From Argopecten irradians (lineage: Eukaryota; Mollusca; Bivalvia; Pectinida; Pectinidae), in contig NC_091137.1 in NCBI RefSeq assembly GCF_041381155.1, positions 20,567,655-20,631,654 on the forward strand: DNA of 64,000 nt, given 5' to 3'. Positions 37,001-52,000 of the stretch are shown here, piece after piece (the stretch's first letter is position 1; the number at the start of each line of letters is the position of its first letter). The position numbers were made by a program, and so were the translations under genes. The notes beneath the pieces are model-generated. The model was not told where the DNA came from and searched no databases. It worked only from the letters and a program-made list of their open reading frames with translations.

Positions 37001-40000
37001 CAACCTACCTGTGTCCCTTACTGTTAAGTAATATGAAGGACCTACCTGTGTCCCTGACTGTTGAGTAACATGTCTGTGATATTGATAGCCTGTGGAGTAA
37101 GAGAAGCTAACAAAGGGACGTCACTCTTGCCATCTCTCTGGCGATGAAACACCGCTCTCTGTAGTTCAGTCACTAAGCGATTCTGGAAAAAATAACATAA
37201 GAGTGACCACTGAGAGTTGCTATTGACTTACATCTATATAAAGAACAAATCAAAGAATTGTTTTATAAATTGATCACCACCAATATTGTCATATGAAACA
37301 CAGTAAAACATGTATTGGGGCCACTTTTCTATACACTTAAAAGGACCACTTTTCTAAATGGCCAGTTTCATTTTGATAAAGGCAAATTTGAGGACAGTTT
37401 TTTGAAGGAGTCAAAGTCATGTGAGAAATTATTATATTTTGGCAAATTCATTCTGGTGACCTTAAGTTGGGGTTACGGTACTGTTCTTTATCACATCACG
37501 GACCAGTTCTTGTATCTGGTTCATCCCTTTGGACAGTGCTTAATACTGGGATTAAGTACAATATCAGGTCTCAGAAAACTCTTACTTATAAAAGAAGTTT
37601 ATTTTTGAACCCCATCACCTTAAAGAAAGGTCAAGGTCAATCATTTCAACAATCTTGTATTCCTTCTTTAGCCTAAAATACTGTGTAAACACTTACCAAC
37701 AGTACAGCACATGTCTGTCTCACTTCTGCATTGGGCATCTCTGTTCCTGGCTTCTCTGGGGACAAAATAGCATAAATGGTTAGGTTTAAAGAATCAATTA
37801 ATATGAACAATCTAATAGGCGGTTATCCTGCTAACAAGATTTGTGGAAATAAGAAAGCAAGAGGCCCATGGGCCTTAGCGGTCACCTGAGTTCGGATACA
37901 GAATGAAACAAAGACACAAAAACACTATATATTGGCCCATCAGGCCCTTGAAACCAGTCAGTGATTTTATAACTGACTTTTCAATCTATGAAGAGTATTT
38001 GGTTCCATCAAATCTGTGAATTCAGAAGATTTTTTTTTTCTTATTTTAGTCATTTTGACCCCTTTTGGCCCCGCCCATCTACCCCTGGAGGTTGACCAGG
38101 ACCAATATGGATATGATGATGCTATCACAGGGTAATAATTCTAATCAAGTTTGACCTATTGAAAATTAAGAAAATAATGCTCATAAATGTGTTTTCCCTA
38201 TATAAACTTAAGTAAACTTGATCCCCCTCCCCAGGGGGGAACCTTAGACCCCAGGGTCATATAATTCAAAATATTTGTAAAGGACCTCAAGACCTTTCAA
38301 TCTATGAAGAGTATTTGATTCTGCCATTTCTGGAATATCATAAGCAGATTTTTGAAGTTTTAGCCTATTTACCCCTTTTGGCCCCACCTCTCAGGCCCCT
38401 GGAGGTCAGTCGTGGAAAAATTGTTAATAGGATTAAATGGCCTTCTCATACTGATAATTCTGACAACATTTGACTTATTTCCTATTACAAATGACCAAAT
38501 AATGCTCAAAAATGTCTTTTCCCTGTATAAACTATAGTAAACTTTATCCCCTCCCCAGGGGGGAACGTGAGACCCCAGGGTCATATAATTCACAATTTTT
38601 GTAAAGGACCTCAAGTCCTTTTAATATATGAAGAGTATTTGATTCTACCATTTCTGGAATTTCAGAAGAAGATTTTTGAAGTTTTAGCCTATTCGACCCC
38701 CTTTTGGCCCCACCTCTCAGGCCCCTGGGGGTCAGTCGTGGAAAAATTGTTAATAGGATTCAATGGCCTTCTCATACTGATAATTCTGACAACATTTGAC
38801 TTATTTCCTATTACAAATGACCAAATAATGCTCAAAAATGTCTTTTCCCTATATAAACTATAGCAAACTTGACCCCCTCCCTAAGGGGGGAACGTGAGAC
38901 CCCAGGGTCATATAATTCACAATTTTTGTAAAGGACCTCAAGACCTTTTAATTTATGAAGAGTATTTGATTCTACCATTTCTGGAATTTCAGAAGAAGAT
39001 TTTTAGAAGTTTTAGCCTATTTGACCCCTTTTGGCCCCACCCCTCAGGCCCCTGGGGGTCAGTCGTTGAAAAATTGTTTAAAGGATTCAATGGCCTTCTC
39101 ATACTGATCATTCTGACAACATTTGACTCATTTCCTAGTACAAATGACCAAATAATGCTCACAAATGTATTTTCCCTGTATAAACTATAGTAAACTTGAC
39201 CCCTCCCTAGTGGGGGGGGGGGGGACATGAGACCCCAGGGTCATATAATTCACAATTTTTGTAAAGGACCTTAAGACCTTTCTATCTATGAAGTGTATTT
39301 GATTCCACCACATCTGTGAGTAGAGAAGAAGATTTTTGAAATTTTACTCAATTTTACCCCTTTTGGCCCCTCCCACAGCCCCCTGGGGGGTGGGGACCAT
39401 ATAATTCACAATTTTGATTGGCCTTATGCCTTAGACGGTTTGTGCAAAATTTCATTGAAATTGCTTCAACAGTTTTGGAGAAGAAGTCAAAAATGTAAAT
39501 TGTTTACGGATATACGACGGACGACGCACGATGCACGACGGACGATGACAGACAAAAGATGATTAGAATTGATTCTACCATTTCTGGAATTTCAGAAGAA
39601 GATTTTTGAAGTTTTAGCCTATTTGACCCCTTTTAGCCCCACCCCTCAGGCTCCTGGGTGGCTGGGACCATATAATTCACAATTTTGGTTGACCTTTGGC
39701 TATGGAAGGTTTCTGCAAAATTTCAACAAATTTGGTTCAGTAGTTTTGGAGAAGAAGTCGAAAAAGTAAATTGTTTATCGCCATACGACGGACGACGCAC
39801 GACTGACGACGGACGACGACGGACAAAAGGCGATTAGAATAGGTCACTTGAGACTTCGTCTCAGGTGACCTAAAAAAGAAGAAAAATAAGAATAAAAAAA
39901 AATAACAATAGGGATTTCCATCTGTAAATGGAAATCCCTAATAACCAAATTGACCCTTTTAGCCCGCCACTCCATCCCCCCTGGGGTCAGCCCCACAATT

Positions 40001-43000
40001 TGTATAATTTTGAATCCCCACCCCATAAGGATGTTACCAAAGCCATATGGGTGCTATCCAATGCTTAGTTTCAAAGAAGTAGTCGTTTATATATAAATAG
40101 CCAGATTGACCCTTTTGGCCCCGCCCCTCAGGCCCCTGTAGGGTCAGCCCCACTATGTGTACAATTTTGAATCCCAACCTCATAAGGATGCTACCATTGC
40201 AATATGAGTGCTATCAAATGCTTATATTACGAAAAAAGAGTTGTTTATATGGAAATAGCCAAATTGACACTTTTGGCACCGCCCCTCAGGCCTCCGAGGG
40301 GTCAGCCCAACCATTTGTACAATTTTCAGTTGGTGCCCCATAAGGATGCCACCAGTTAAATTTCGGTGAATTCTGACCAACGGTTATTAAGAAGAAGTTG
40401 ATTGTTGACAGATGGACACTGCAGTATCGCTAAGCTCAACTTGGTACTTTGGAGCAGGTGAGCTAAAAATTACATAATCCTTAAGTAATCATTCTGACAG
40501 ATTATGCCATGGTCAACTTACCTTGAGGATCAGCCATGTTAAGGAAGAACTGTAGCACCTGGTAGGAACCGACGTCGATCATGGTGATAAGATGAATAAC
40601 AAGACTAAGGAAACTGTAAAAATAAACAACGTAGCCAATCATAACCCACAAAAATGTTAGGTTAGGAAAATTAGGGTACATAAAGGATATTCACCTCCCC
40701 ATTGGGAGTAATGTATAAAAAATAGGGATCACACATGAAGTAATATGAAAAATATTCACACAAACTTATTCACCTTCCCATTGGGAGTAATTATGAAAAA
40801 TAGGGATCACACAAACTTATTTACTTCTCATGGGATATGTATAAAAATAGGATCACAACTTATTCACCTTCCCATTGGAAGTAATTATGAAAAATAGGGA
40901 TCACACAAACTTATTCACCTTCCCATTGGGAGTAATGTATAAAAAATAGGGATCACACAAACTTATTCACCTTCCCATTGGGAGTAATGTATAAAAAATA
41001 GGGATCACACAAACTTATTCACCTTCCCATTGGAAGTAATGTATGAAAAATAGGGATCACACAAACTTATTCACCTTCCCATTGGAAGTAATGTATGAAA
41101 TAATAGGGAGCACAAACTTATTCACCTTCCCATTGGAAGTAATGTATGAAATAATAGGGCATACAAATTTATTCACTTCCCATTGGAGGTAATGTATGAA
41201 ACAATAAGGATAACACAAACTAAACTTATTCAAACCTTCCCATTAAGGAGTAATTCCCCATGAATGTATGAAATAATAGGGATCACACAAACTTATTCAC
41301 TTCCCCATTAGAATGTATGAAATAATAGCTATAGGGAGCATACAAACTTATTCACCTTCCCATTGGAAGTAATGTATGAAATAAATATGGAGGGATGAAA
41401 CACACAAACTTATTCACCTTCCCATTGGAAGTAATGTATGAAAAATAGGGATCACACAAACTTATTCACCTTCCCATTGGAAGTAATGTATAAAAAATAG
41501 GGATCACACAAACTTATTCACCTTCCCATTGGAAGTAATTATGAAATAATTAGGAACATACAAACTTATTCACCTTCCCATTGGAAGTAATGTATGAAAT
41601 AATAGGGAACATACAAACTTATTCACCTTCCCATTGGAAGTAATGTATGAAATAATAGGGAGCATACAAACTTATTCACCTTCCCATTGGAAGTAATGTA
41701 TGAAATAATAGGAAGCATACAAATTTATTCACTTCCCCATTGGAGGTAATGTATGAAACAATAAGAATAACACAAACTTATTCACCTCCCCATTGGAATG
41801 TATGAAATAATAGGGAGCATACAAACTTATTCACCTTCCTATTGGAATGTATGAAATAATAGGGAGCATACAAACTTATTCACTTCCCCATTGGAATGTA
41901 TGAAATAATAGGGATCACACAAACTTATTCACTCCCCATTAGAATGTATGAAATAATAGCTATAGGGAGCATACAAACTTATTCACCTTCCCATTGGAAG
42001 TAATGTATGAAATAATAGGTAGCATACAAATTTATTCACTTCCCCATTGGAGGTAATGTATGAAACAATAAGGATAACACAAACTTATTCACCTCCCCAT
42101 TGGAATGTATGAAATAACAGGGAGCATACAAACTTATTCACCTTCCTATTGGAATGTATGAAATAATAAAGAGCATACAAACTTATTCACTTCCCCATTG
42201 GAATGTATGAAATAATAGGGATCACACAAACTTATTCACTTCCCCATTAGAATGTATGAAATAATAGCTATAGGGAGCATACAAACTTATTCACCTTCCC
42301 ATTGGAAGTAATGTATGAAATAATAGGAAGCATACAAACTTATTCACCTTCCCATTGGAAGTAATGTATGAAATAATAGGAAGCATACAAACTTATTCAC
42401 CTCCCCATTGGAAGTAATGTATGAAACAATAGGGATCACACAAACTTATTCACCTCCCCATTGGAATGTATGAAATAATAGGTAGCATACAAACTTATTC
42501 AACTCCCCATTGGAAATAATGTATGAAACAATAGGGATCACACAAACTTATTCACCTCCCCATTGGAATGTATGAAATAATAGGGAGCATATAAACTTAT
42601 TCACCTCCCCATTGGAAGTAATGTATGAAACAATAGGGATCACACAAACTTGTTCACCTCCCCATTGGATTACAGAATGTATGAAATAATAAGGAGAATA
42701 CAAATTTATTCACTTCCCCATTGGAAGTAATGTATGAAGTAATAGGGATCATACAAACTTATTCACCTCCCCATTGGAATGTATGAAATAATAGGGAGCA
42801 TACAAACTTATTCACTTTCTCATTGGAAGTAATGTATGAAACAATAGGGATCACACAAACGTATTCACTTCCCCATTAGAATGTATGAAATAATAGCTAT
42901 AGGAAGCATACAAACTTATTCACCTCCCCATTGGAAGTAATGTATGAAACAATAGGGATCACACAAACTAATTCATCGCACCATTGGAATGTATGAAATA

Positions 43001-46000
43001 ATAGGGAACATACAAACTTATTCACTTCTCCATTGGAATGTATGAAATAATAGGGAGCATACAAACTTATTCACCTCCCCATTGGAGTAAAGTGTGAAAT
43101 TTTAGGGAGTATACAAACTTTTTCATCTCCCCAATTTGTCGTACTGTATATGAATTTAATGTATACAAATGGATTATTTTCTCCCACTGATAGTAGTGTT
43201 TGAGATATAGGGACTAGACTAGCTTATTTTATAAAGTAGGTCAATGATCATAGAGTAGGTCACATTTACCAATTTTTGATAGATAGAAGGGCAAATACAA
43301 AGTTAAAGTCCCCTCCTTTAACGTACCTCAGATAATAATTGACATGTTTTAATCACAATCTTACAGATACCATCCAACATCTACCTTTCATATTCATGGA
43401 GATTGGATCCCTTCCAATTAGCAAACTGGCTGCTGAGTTTGTTAAGTACATTAGGAGTCACTGAAAATACAATATAAAGTGTTTAATCTTAGTACTAAAT
43501 GTTCATGTCATAGTAGAGTTTCCTTATTATAATATCCATAGCTCATATTTTATAGTGTCAATATCATAATGCAAACTGTTCAGCATAAAAAGCATTGTAG
43601 GACAAGCCATTCATTTACAGAAGATATTGACTGTGTAAGTGTAGGTACAACTTCCTTATTGATAAGGTTATAAAATTGTATTTTCAGTTTGGTTCATTAT
43701 TCATTGGCACTAATTGGGTGTCACATGGTATTACTCAAACTCTAAATTGGTCAATGTCAGTGCAGCAATATGTTATACACGTATAATGGTGGGCTATGTC
43801 AAAATTACAGTACAGTAACAAAGGGAAGGTGTCACACCTAATGTGTTACTGTCAACCCATTTACTTGAGTAAAGTTTACATATAATGCTTCATCAATATG
43901 TTGTCAGAAATATACACTTACATCCTTGAATGAGGTCGGTGGTCAGGATTTGGAGAAGCATGGGTGACATGGAGGCCAGCTGCAGAAGGAACGGAACAGT
44001 TGTCACCTTCAATGTGTCGCTCTGTGTGTGTATACTGTCCTGTATCAATAAAATCAAGATGTCAGTAGGCTCCATGACTCGGTCAGAGGATCTGTATGAG
44101 CCAGAGTTTCTGAGGAGATTGTATCACATAAGCCACCCCATTCTTTATCACATCAGATCTAAATCAGGTAAACAAACTCCAGTATTATAGTGACATGTTC
44201 CAGCTTACCACAAGTTGGTTTGATATCCATGTTCTTTACATCTATATATATTTACAGTAAGTCTATAAATCCTCCTATAAATCAATCAATGCATCTAAAC
44301 TTGATTTAAACAAATCTCACTCTTAGTTATTGGAATTTAAGCTGACAACATCAGAAATTCAATGTATTTTTTATAGATTTCCTTGGGTGACATACCAGAA
44401 CCAATTGGACAAATTAACTTGAGAACTTTTCTTACATAGAAGTTTTCTACCCATCAATCAATTCTTCCAAAGTATTTTTTACCCAACAACTGAAATGGAT
44501 ACAAGTCAAGATATGATCTTATGCAGACCATCCTGCTATCAATCTAAAAGTAATAACAATAAGTAAATTGCCTACCTCAAACAGTTTCATGAGAGCCAGG
44601 CGTATTTCTTGGCTGTGTTTGGAAGCAAGGTGTCCCAGGATGCCAACAACAGACGCCATCTTTGGTATCCTTTCCTCCGACATCATCTCCAAGTCTGCTG
44701 TCTTTCCTCCATTTTGACAGAAATCTTTTAGACCACACATCAACACTCGAGTTATAATCGTATCAGGAAAACATGATCTGGCAACATAAAATCAGGAAAA
44801 CATGATCTGGAAACAAAAAATCAGGAAAACATGATCTGGAAACATAAAATCAGGAAAACATGATCTGGAAACATAAAATCAGGAAAACATGATCTGAAAA
44901 CATAAAATCAGGAAAACATGATCTGGAAACATAAAATCAGGAAAACATGATCTGAAAACATAAAATCAGGAAAACATGATTTGAAAACATAAAATCAGGA
45001 AAACATGATCTGGAAACATAAAATCAGGAAAACATGATCTGAAAACATACAAGAGATCCCAGAGGGATCTTGGCGCCCACCAAAGAATGATCTATATCTG
45101 ACAAAGGAAAGATGGATCTTTTCTCTACTTTTTAAACTTTTTTCAAACATACTACATATAAAATTTGAGACAGATCGCTTCAGTACCTTTTGAGAAATAG
45201 CAGTAACAAACTTCAACTATCAAAATCCAAGATGACTCCTTTGCGGCCATCTTGTTGATCAATTGGTCCCAAATCACAATATGCACAACTAGGGCCTAGG
45301 GGAACCTACATGTGAAATTTGAGAAAGATCCATTCAATACTTTCTGAGAAATAGCGATAACAAACTTTGAATATAAAAAACAAAGATGGCTGCCTGGCAG
45401 CAATTTTGTTGACCGATCCCAAATCAAATCACAACTAGGCCTAGGGAACCACATATAATTTGAGATCCCAACTAGAATACATAACAACTAATACAAACAG
45501 ATGACTCCTTCTCTGTCCAAAATGAAGCCTGATACTACATAAAAATTTGAGACAGATCATTCAAATATCTTTGAGAAATAGCGGTAACAAACTTCAACTA
45601 TCAAAATCCAAGATGACTCCTTGGAGGCCATCTTGTTGATCAATCGGTCACCCAAATCACAATATGCACAACTAGGGCCCGAGGGGAACCTACATGTGAA
45701 ATTTGAGAAAGATCCATTCAATACTTTCTGAGAAATAGCGATAACAAACTTTGAATCAAAAATCAAAGATGGCTGCCTGGCGGCCATCTTGTTTTTCCGA
45801 TCAGCCTCAAAATCTGTATGGCACAACTAGGGACCAAGGGTAACCTCCATGTGAAGTTTGAACAAAATCCCTTCAGTAGTTCTCAAGAAATATCGATAAC
45901 AAACTTTCAACTGCCAAAATCAAAGATGGCTGCCTGGCGGCCATCTTGTTTTTCCGATCAGCCTCAAAAACCATATGGCACAACTAGGGACCAAGGGTAA

Positions 46001-49000
46001 CCTCCATGTGAAGTTTAACAAAATCCCTTCAGTAGTTCTCAAGAAATATTAACAAATTCAACTGCCAAAATCAAAGATGGCTGCCTGGCGGCCATCTTGT
46101 TTTTCCGATCAGCCTCAAAATCTGTATGGCACCTAGGACCAAGGGTAACCTCCATGTGAAGTTTGAACAAAATCCCTTCAGTAGTTCTAAATCGATAACA
46201 AACTTCAACTGCCAAAATCAAAGATGGCTGCCTGGCGGCCATCTTGTTTTTCCTATCAGCCTCAAAATCTGTATGGCACAAATAGGGACCAAGGGTAACC
46301 TCCATGTGAAGTTTGAACAAAATCCCTTCAGTAGTTCTCAAGAAATATCGATAACAAACTTCAACTGCCAAAATCAAAGATGGCTGCCTGGCTGCCATCT
46401 TGTTTTTCCAATCAGCCTCAAAATCTGTATGGCACAAATATGGACCAAGGGGTCCCTCCATGTGAAGTTTGAACAAAATCCCTGCAGCAATTTTTAAGAA
46501 ATAGTGATAACAAGCATTGTTTACGGACGGACGACGGACGACAGACGGCGGACAATGGACGACGGACCACGGACGCAGGGCGATTTTAATAGCCCACCAT
46601 CTGATGATGGTGGGCTAAAAATCAGGAAAACATGATCTGGAAACATAAAATCAGGAAAACATGATCTGGAAACATAAAATCAGGAAAACATGATCTGGAA
46701 ACATAAAATCAGGAAAACATGATCTGAAAACATAAAATCAGGAAAACATGATCTGGAAACATAAAATCAGGAAAACATGATCTGAAAACATAAAATCAGG
46801 AAAACATGATCTGGAAACATAAAATCAGGAAAACATGATCTGAAAACATAAAATCAGGAAAACATGATGATCTGAAAACATAAAATCAGGAAAACATGAT
46901 CTGGAAACATAAAATCAGGAAAACATGATCTGAAAACATAAAATCAGGAAACCATGATCTGGAAACATAAAATCAATGGATATCATAACAAGAACAAAAC
47001 TGTTCTCTGAATTGACAAAACAAGAAATGCAGGTAATTATCTGTCTCACTCCTAGATTACTACTTTTGACATAATTTCATTTTTATTACAGACGGCTTGT
47101 TTACCAGACTTTTATAGTGGAAAATAAAATGATATGTTGTGGAAAATAAAATGATACTGGGGTATTTGATAATGGTTTAACTTTTCCACTGATGCAAGGT
47201 CCAACAAAGTCAAATATTCTGGATGATCAAAACATGAATGACTTGAGGTCTTAATAACGTTCTATACTGGGTAACTCTATTTGAAGTCATGTGAATATCA
47301 GAATGATAGATTTTGACAAATGGGTCTGCAAAGTCATAGTGCTTCGTAGCCTTTGAACTCTACACTAAATGATAATGTCCTGTAACTGTATTCCAAGTGT
47401 ATTTCATGTCAGACTGATATGTTTTGAAAAACAAATCTAATCCAAGGTTAAATCCTACATTGCATGTACATGAAGATATGCTGATGTCGACCTTTACTAC
47501 ATTTAGTTTATGTCGGACAGGTAGTCTTTGAAAATTAAATCTTAACTAAACTTTAAAGTCTGTCTGTGATTCAGAATCCTTAAGTTTCACAGCCGTTGAA
47601 TTCAGTTTCTCTTTCCAACACAGGTGTGGGTTTTGAACATTTGGATTTATTCCACATAATGTGGACAACTCAATGTGCAGTGGTTGTACTTACCCTATGT
47701 GGGCCACCACCCAGTCAAAGTGTGGGCTGTATTTAACCGAAGCCTCCAGGAGAGCATCGACACAAGAATCTGGCGCACCTTGAATCCTGTAACATGAACA
47801 ATCGTTAAGCTATTAAACATTTACCTACATAAACTTCTTCCAGTAAATTTGTCATTCATGAGTATTTGTATTGTATTTGTCCCCTATGATCTTGAATGAT
47901 GGTCAAGAAATTATTTGTAAACAATAATATATGTAGCTAACCCAATAGGATATTTGTTTGGGATGTATGAATAATGACCGTTATCTTCGTGAGTCCTGTT
48001 GTAACTAACCATACACTACAGTGATGGTGATGTGTACACGATGGTACATGTAGAGGCGCTGTGACACCTACATTGCTGCGAAACATTCCGTAGCCACCTC
48101 CATGAGAGACTTGGTGGGAGTACAGGTCATCCACAGCTGTAGGAGCTCATTGAGAGAGTTGGCATGAGGAACCATTCGATGAGAGGCATACTTCTGGCTG
48201 ATCTGACCAAGTAGCTCCAAGGACCACTGCACACAGGCAAACAAAAAGACAGAATTAAACATTCACTTATTTCATCATCATATCACACCCACAGAGCTGT
48301 TTAAAAGTGCTTCACAAACTAATGTTTATGTTGTAAGGTTTTTCACAGTGACACTTTATGTCAGTGCTGGGTATCAAGCTATAACAACAGTATAGCAGAA
48401 TCACACAGCTATCACATAGCTGAATGTCCTTACACTTGACCACTGTTCTCAACTCATCACCCCCGCAGACACAAATGAAGTCTTCTAATTCTATTGTTGG
48501 AAGAGTGCATTATGAAATTTTAGGTGTGAATTATTTAATTTACCACGGAGAATGAACTTTCCTATGTAATTTGATATGCAAGATGATACATGTGATAATT
48601 ACAAAGACTTACGCTAGAGATGATGGGTGCCCAGGCCTGGGGACCTGTCCTTATGAAGTTATACAGAACACCACAGGCGTCTTGAATCACACCATCCAAA
48701 CTGCCATGGCTTTCATCTTCAAGTAAAAAGTAACAATTAACCAAAGATAAAATTTGTTACTCAAAGCTATATGTGATGAAATTTTTAAGCATTAAACTAT
48801 CTTTCTATGGCATCTATTGTCTATATAGATGCTAGAGCTTTAAGTTTGCAGACAATCTTCATAATGCGCTTATAATGCGCACAAGCACATTATGAGATGA
48901 TTGTCTGCAAAGCTCTGGTATCTATATATACCATAGATGCCATAGGAAGATAGTTCAATACTTATATTTACATTATAAAATCATTTTGGGGTCTCTGCAT

Positions 49001-52000
49001 TAACATTGTTTAAGCTAGACCAGTAAAACCGTTTATCAACAACTATTTAATCCACGAGATGGAACAGCCATTTTGACGGTGATCAGTTGACGACACCACG
49101 TCAACATTAGTGACGTCATAATAGTCACGTTTTGGGTGGTTTTAATTCATATAGAAGAAGTGACAAGTAAATGTAAAAATGTGCCAATATCAATCAATTT
49201 GGCACAATATATTACATATATACAGAGGACTGAGGTAAATACTTTCAGTGACCATGTGTCCCAAGATCACCAAAAAATTGAAAGAATTACCAAAACTGTC
49301 AAGACTAGTGGTGGTAGTCCCCTATACCACTAACCATCAATAGTTCCTAATTCTATCTGCTTGGATCAATACAGACACATTTTTGACCTAAGATGTATAA
49401 ACCCTTATACATATTCAAATATTTTTCTTTCATACCTTTTAAGGATACTTCTCCAAAAGAAAAAAATAAATGCCCACTGAATAAAATAAGTAAGTATCAA
49501 CCCCTGTTGTACTTTTACTCTTATTTTGATGAAATTTGTCTCAATTCTAAGTATTATCAAACAAAGTTTTATTGCATTACCGACAGGGTTTTCCGAGTTG
49601 TTTAACAAAAGCCTCATCAAATGGTCATTGACTGCTTCATCAAAGACACTGCATAGATGTTCTAATACAGCAAATCTGGCGGTGGGTAGGGTTTGTAGGA
49701 GATACAGCGCTGACTTGGTGTAACTCTCTCTTCCCATAGACTGCTCCTTGCTGGCACCTCTAAGAAATTTCCTCACTTCATTGAGAATTGTCTGCCAGAG
49801 TATATAAAAACAGTTTTTTAGTTGTCACACATACATAATTAAGACACATACCATGTTTGCCGTATTTAGAGCCCAGGGCACTTAAAAAATTGTAAGAAAG
49901 GGGCACTTATTAGTGAACCAAAATGTAAGAAGTGGACGAAAAAAGGTCAGCCATATTTTAAATTTTTCTGTACTCATGACACATTAATCTGTTACAGTAA
50001 ACATGCATATATGCATTTTAACCTTTGAGTTCACTGAAAGTAAACCATAATTAAACCGTAAGATTGCAAACTCAACCATATCTCTCCTCTCTATACTGTA
50101 GATTATTATGTTGTGATTCACATGTAAAAGACTGACAACGTGCTGATGTTAGAGGCATCACATGCTGTAACACATTGTTAAAACCAACTCTATACAACTT
50201 CAACTCCTTATCCAGAAAAGGGGAGGGGCTCTAATTGCGGTGAATACGGTAAGAGCAAATTATGAACAACAAATATCAAAATTATTGTAAGCTGGGTTGG
50301 AACTTATAAATCATAATAAAATCATATGATTTTCACAACAAATAACTAATAATTAATATAACATCCAGAAAAATGAAAAGTGACAATGCCTTCAAACAAT
50401 GTCAATGTCCATATTCAACTTTGACAATTAAGTATCATATCTTAATCTATACTTAGTGTATCTAGGTGAGATCTGAGTGTTTACATTAAAACCTATATGT
50501 ATTTTGATTCATTTTTTCAATCAAAATGCTGACTGCTGCGTATAAACTTAAGCCTTCTATATTACATGATGACCTTTAAGGTTCTTTGCAAAAATGTGTT
50601 TTGAAAATTCAAAGATTGAAGAAAAGGATAAAGAATTAGAAAAGCTTTGAATCAAAAAGAAGTGGTATATCTTACAATTAGAAAAATTAGCAAAATTGAC
50701 TCCAAAATTTGTTTAATTTTGAGTCATCATTTGTACATTTTGAATCCCCATCCTATAAGGATGCTACCGTTGCATTATGAGTGCTATCCCATGCTGAATT
50801 TCAGAGAAGTCGTTTATATGGAACAAGAGATCCCAGAGGGATCTTGGCGCCCACCTAAGAACGATCTTTGTCTGACAAAGGAAAGAGGGATCTTTTCTCT
50901 GCTTTTCAAGCTTCTACTAAATATTACTACACATGAAATTTGAGAAAGATCCTTTGACTACTTTCTGAGATATATAACAGTAACAAACTTCAATTATCAA
51001 AGTCCAAGATGGCTATCTACCTGTTGGCCATCTTATTCACCAATCGGTCCTAAAATGCAATTTGCACAACTAGAACCCTAGAAGAACCTGCACATACAAT
51101 TTGAGACAGATCCCTTCAGTACATTCTTAGACATAGCGGAAAAAAACTTCAATTGTCAAAATCCAAGATGGCGTCCTGTCGGCCATCTTGTTCACCGATC
51201 AGTACCAAAATGCAATATACATAACCAGGGACCTAGGGGAACCTGCACATGAAATTTGAGACAGATCCCTTCAGTACTTTCTAAGAAATATTGGTAACAA
51301 GCTTCAACTATCAAAGTCCAAGATGGCTACCTGTTGGCCATCTTATTCACCAATCGGTCCTAAAATGCAATTTGCACAACTAGAACCCTAGAAGAACCTG
51401 CACATACAATTTGAGACAGATCCCTTCAGTACATTCTTAGACATAGCGGAAAAAAACTTCAATTGTCAAAATCCAAGATGGCGTCCTGTCGGCCATCTTG
51501 TTCACCGATCAGTACCAAAATGCAATATGCATAACCAGGGACCTAGGGGAACCTGCACATGAAATTTGAGACAGATCCCTTCAGTACTTTCTAAGAAATA
51601 GTGGTAACAAGCTTCAACTATCAAAGTCCAAGATGGCTACCTGTTGGCCATCTTATTCACCGATCGGTCCTAAAATGCAATATGCACAACTTGGCCCCTA
51701 GGGGAACCTGCACATGCAATTTGAGACAGATCCCTTCAGTGCTTTCTGAGAAATAGCTGTAACAAACTTTAACTATCAAAATCCAAGATGGCTGCCTGGC
51801 GGCCATTTTGTTGACCGATTGGTCCCAAAATACAATATGCACAACTAGGGCCCTATAGAGGAACCTACATATGAAATTTGAGAAACATCCCTTCAGTACT
51901 TTCTGAGAAATAGCGGTAACAAGAATTGTTAACGGACGGACGGACCACGGACAAAAAGCGATTTGAATAGCCCACCATCTGTTGATGGTTGGCTAAAAAG

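Noticed and set aside
38567..39228. Twin 98-codon ORFs and antisense partners
   Set aside because: They recur at the 327-bp period of the H-II element, so they are not genes.
36343..43115. CRISPR-like arrays
   Set aside because: Units are contiguous without unique spacers, and the context is an animal gene; these are minisatellites.
46039..46497. 145- and 123-codon ORFs on opposite strands
   Set aside because: Both mirror the H-III units; they are repeat translations.
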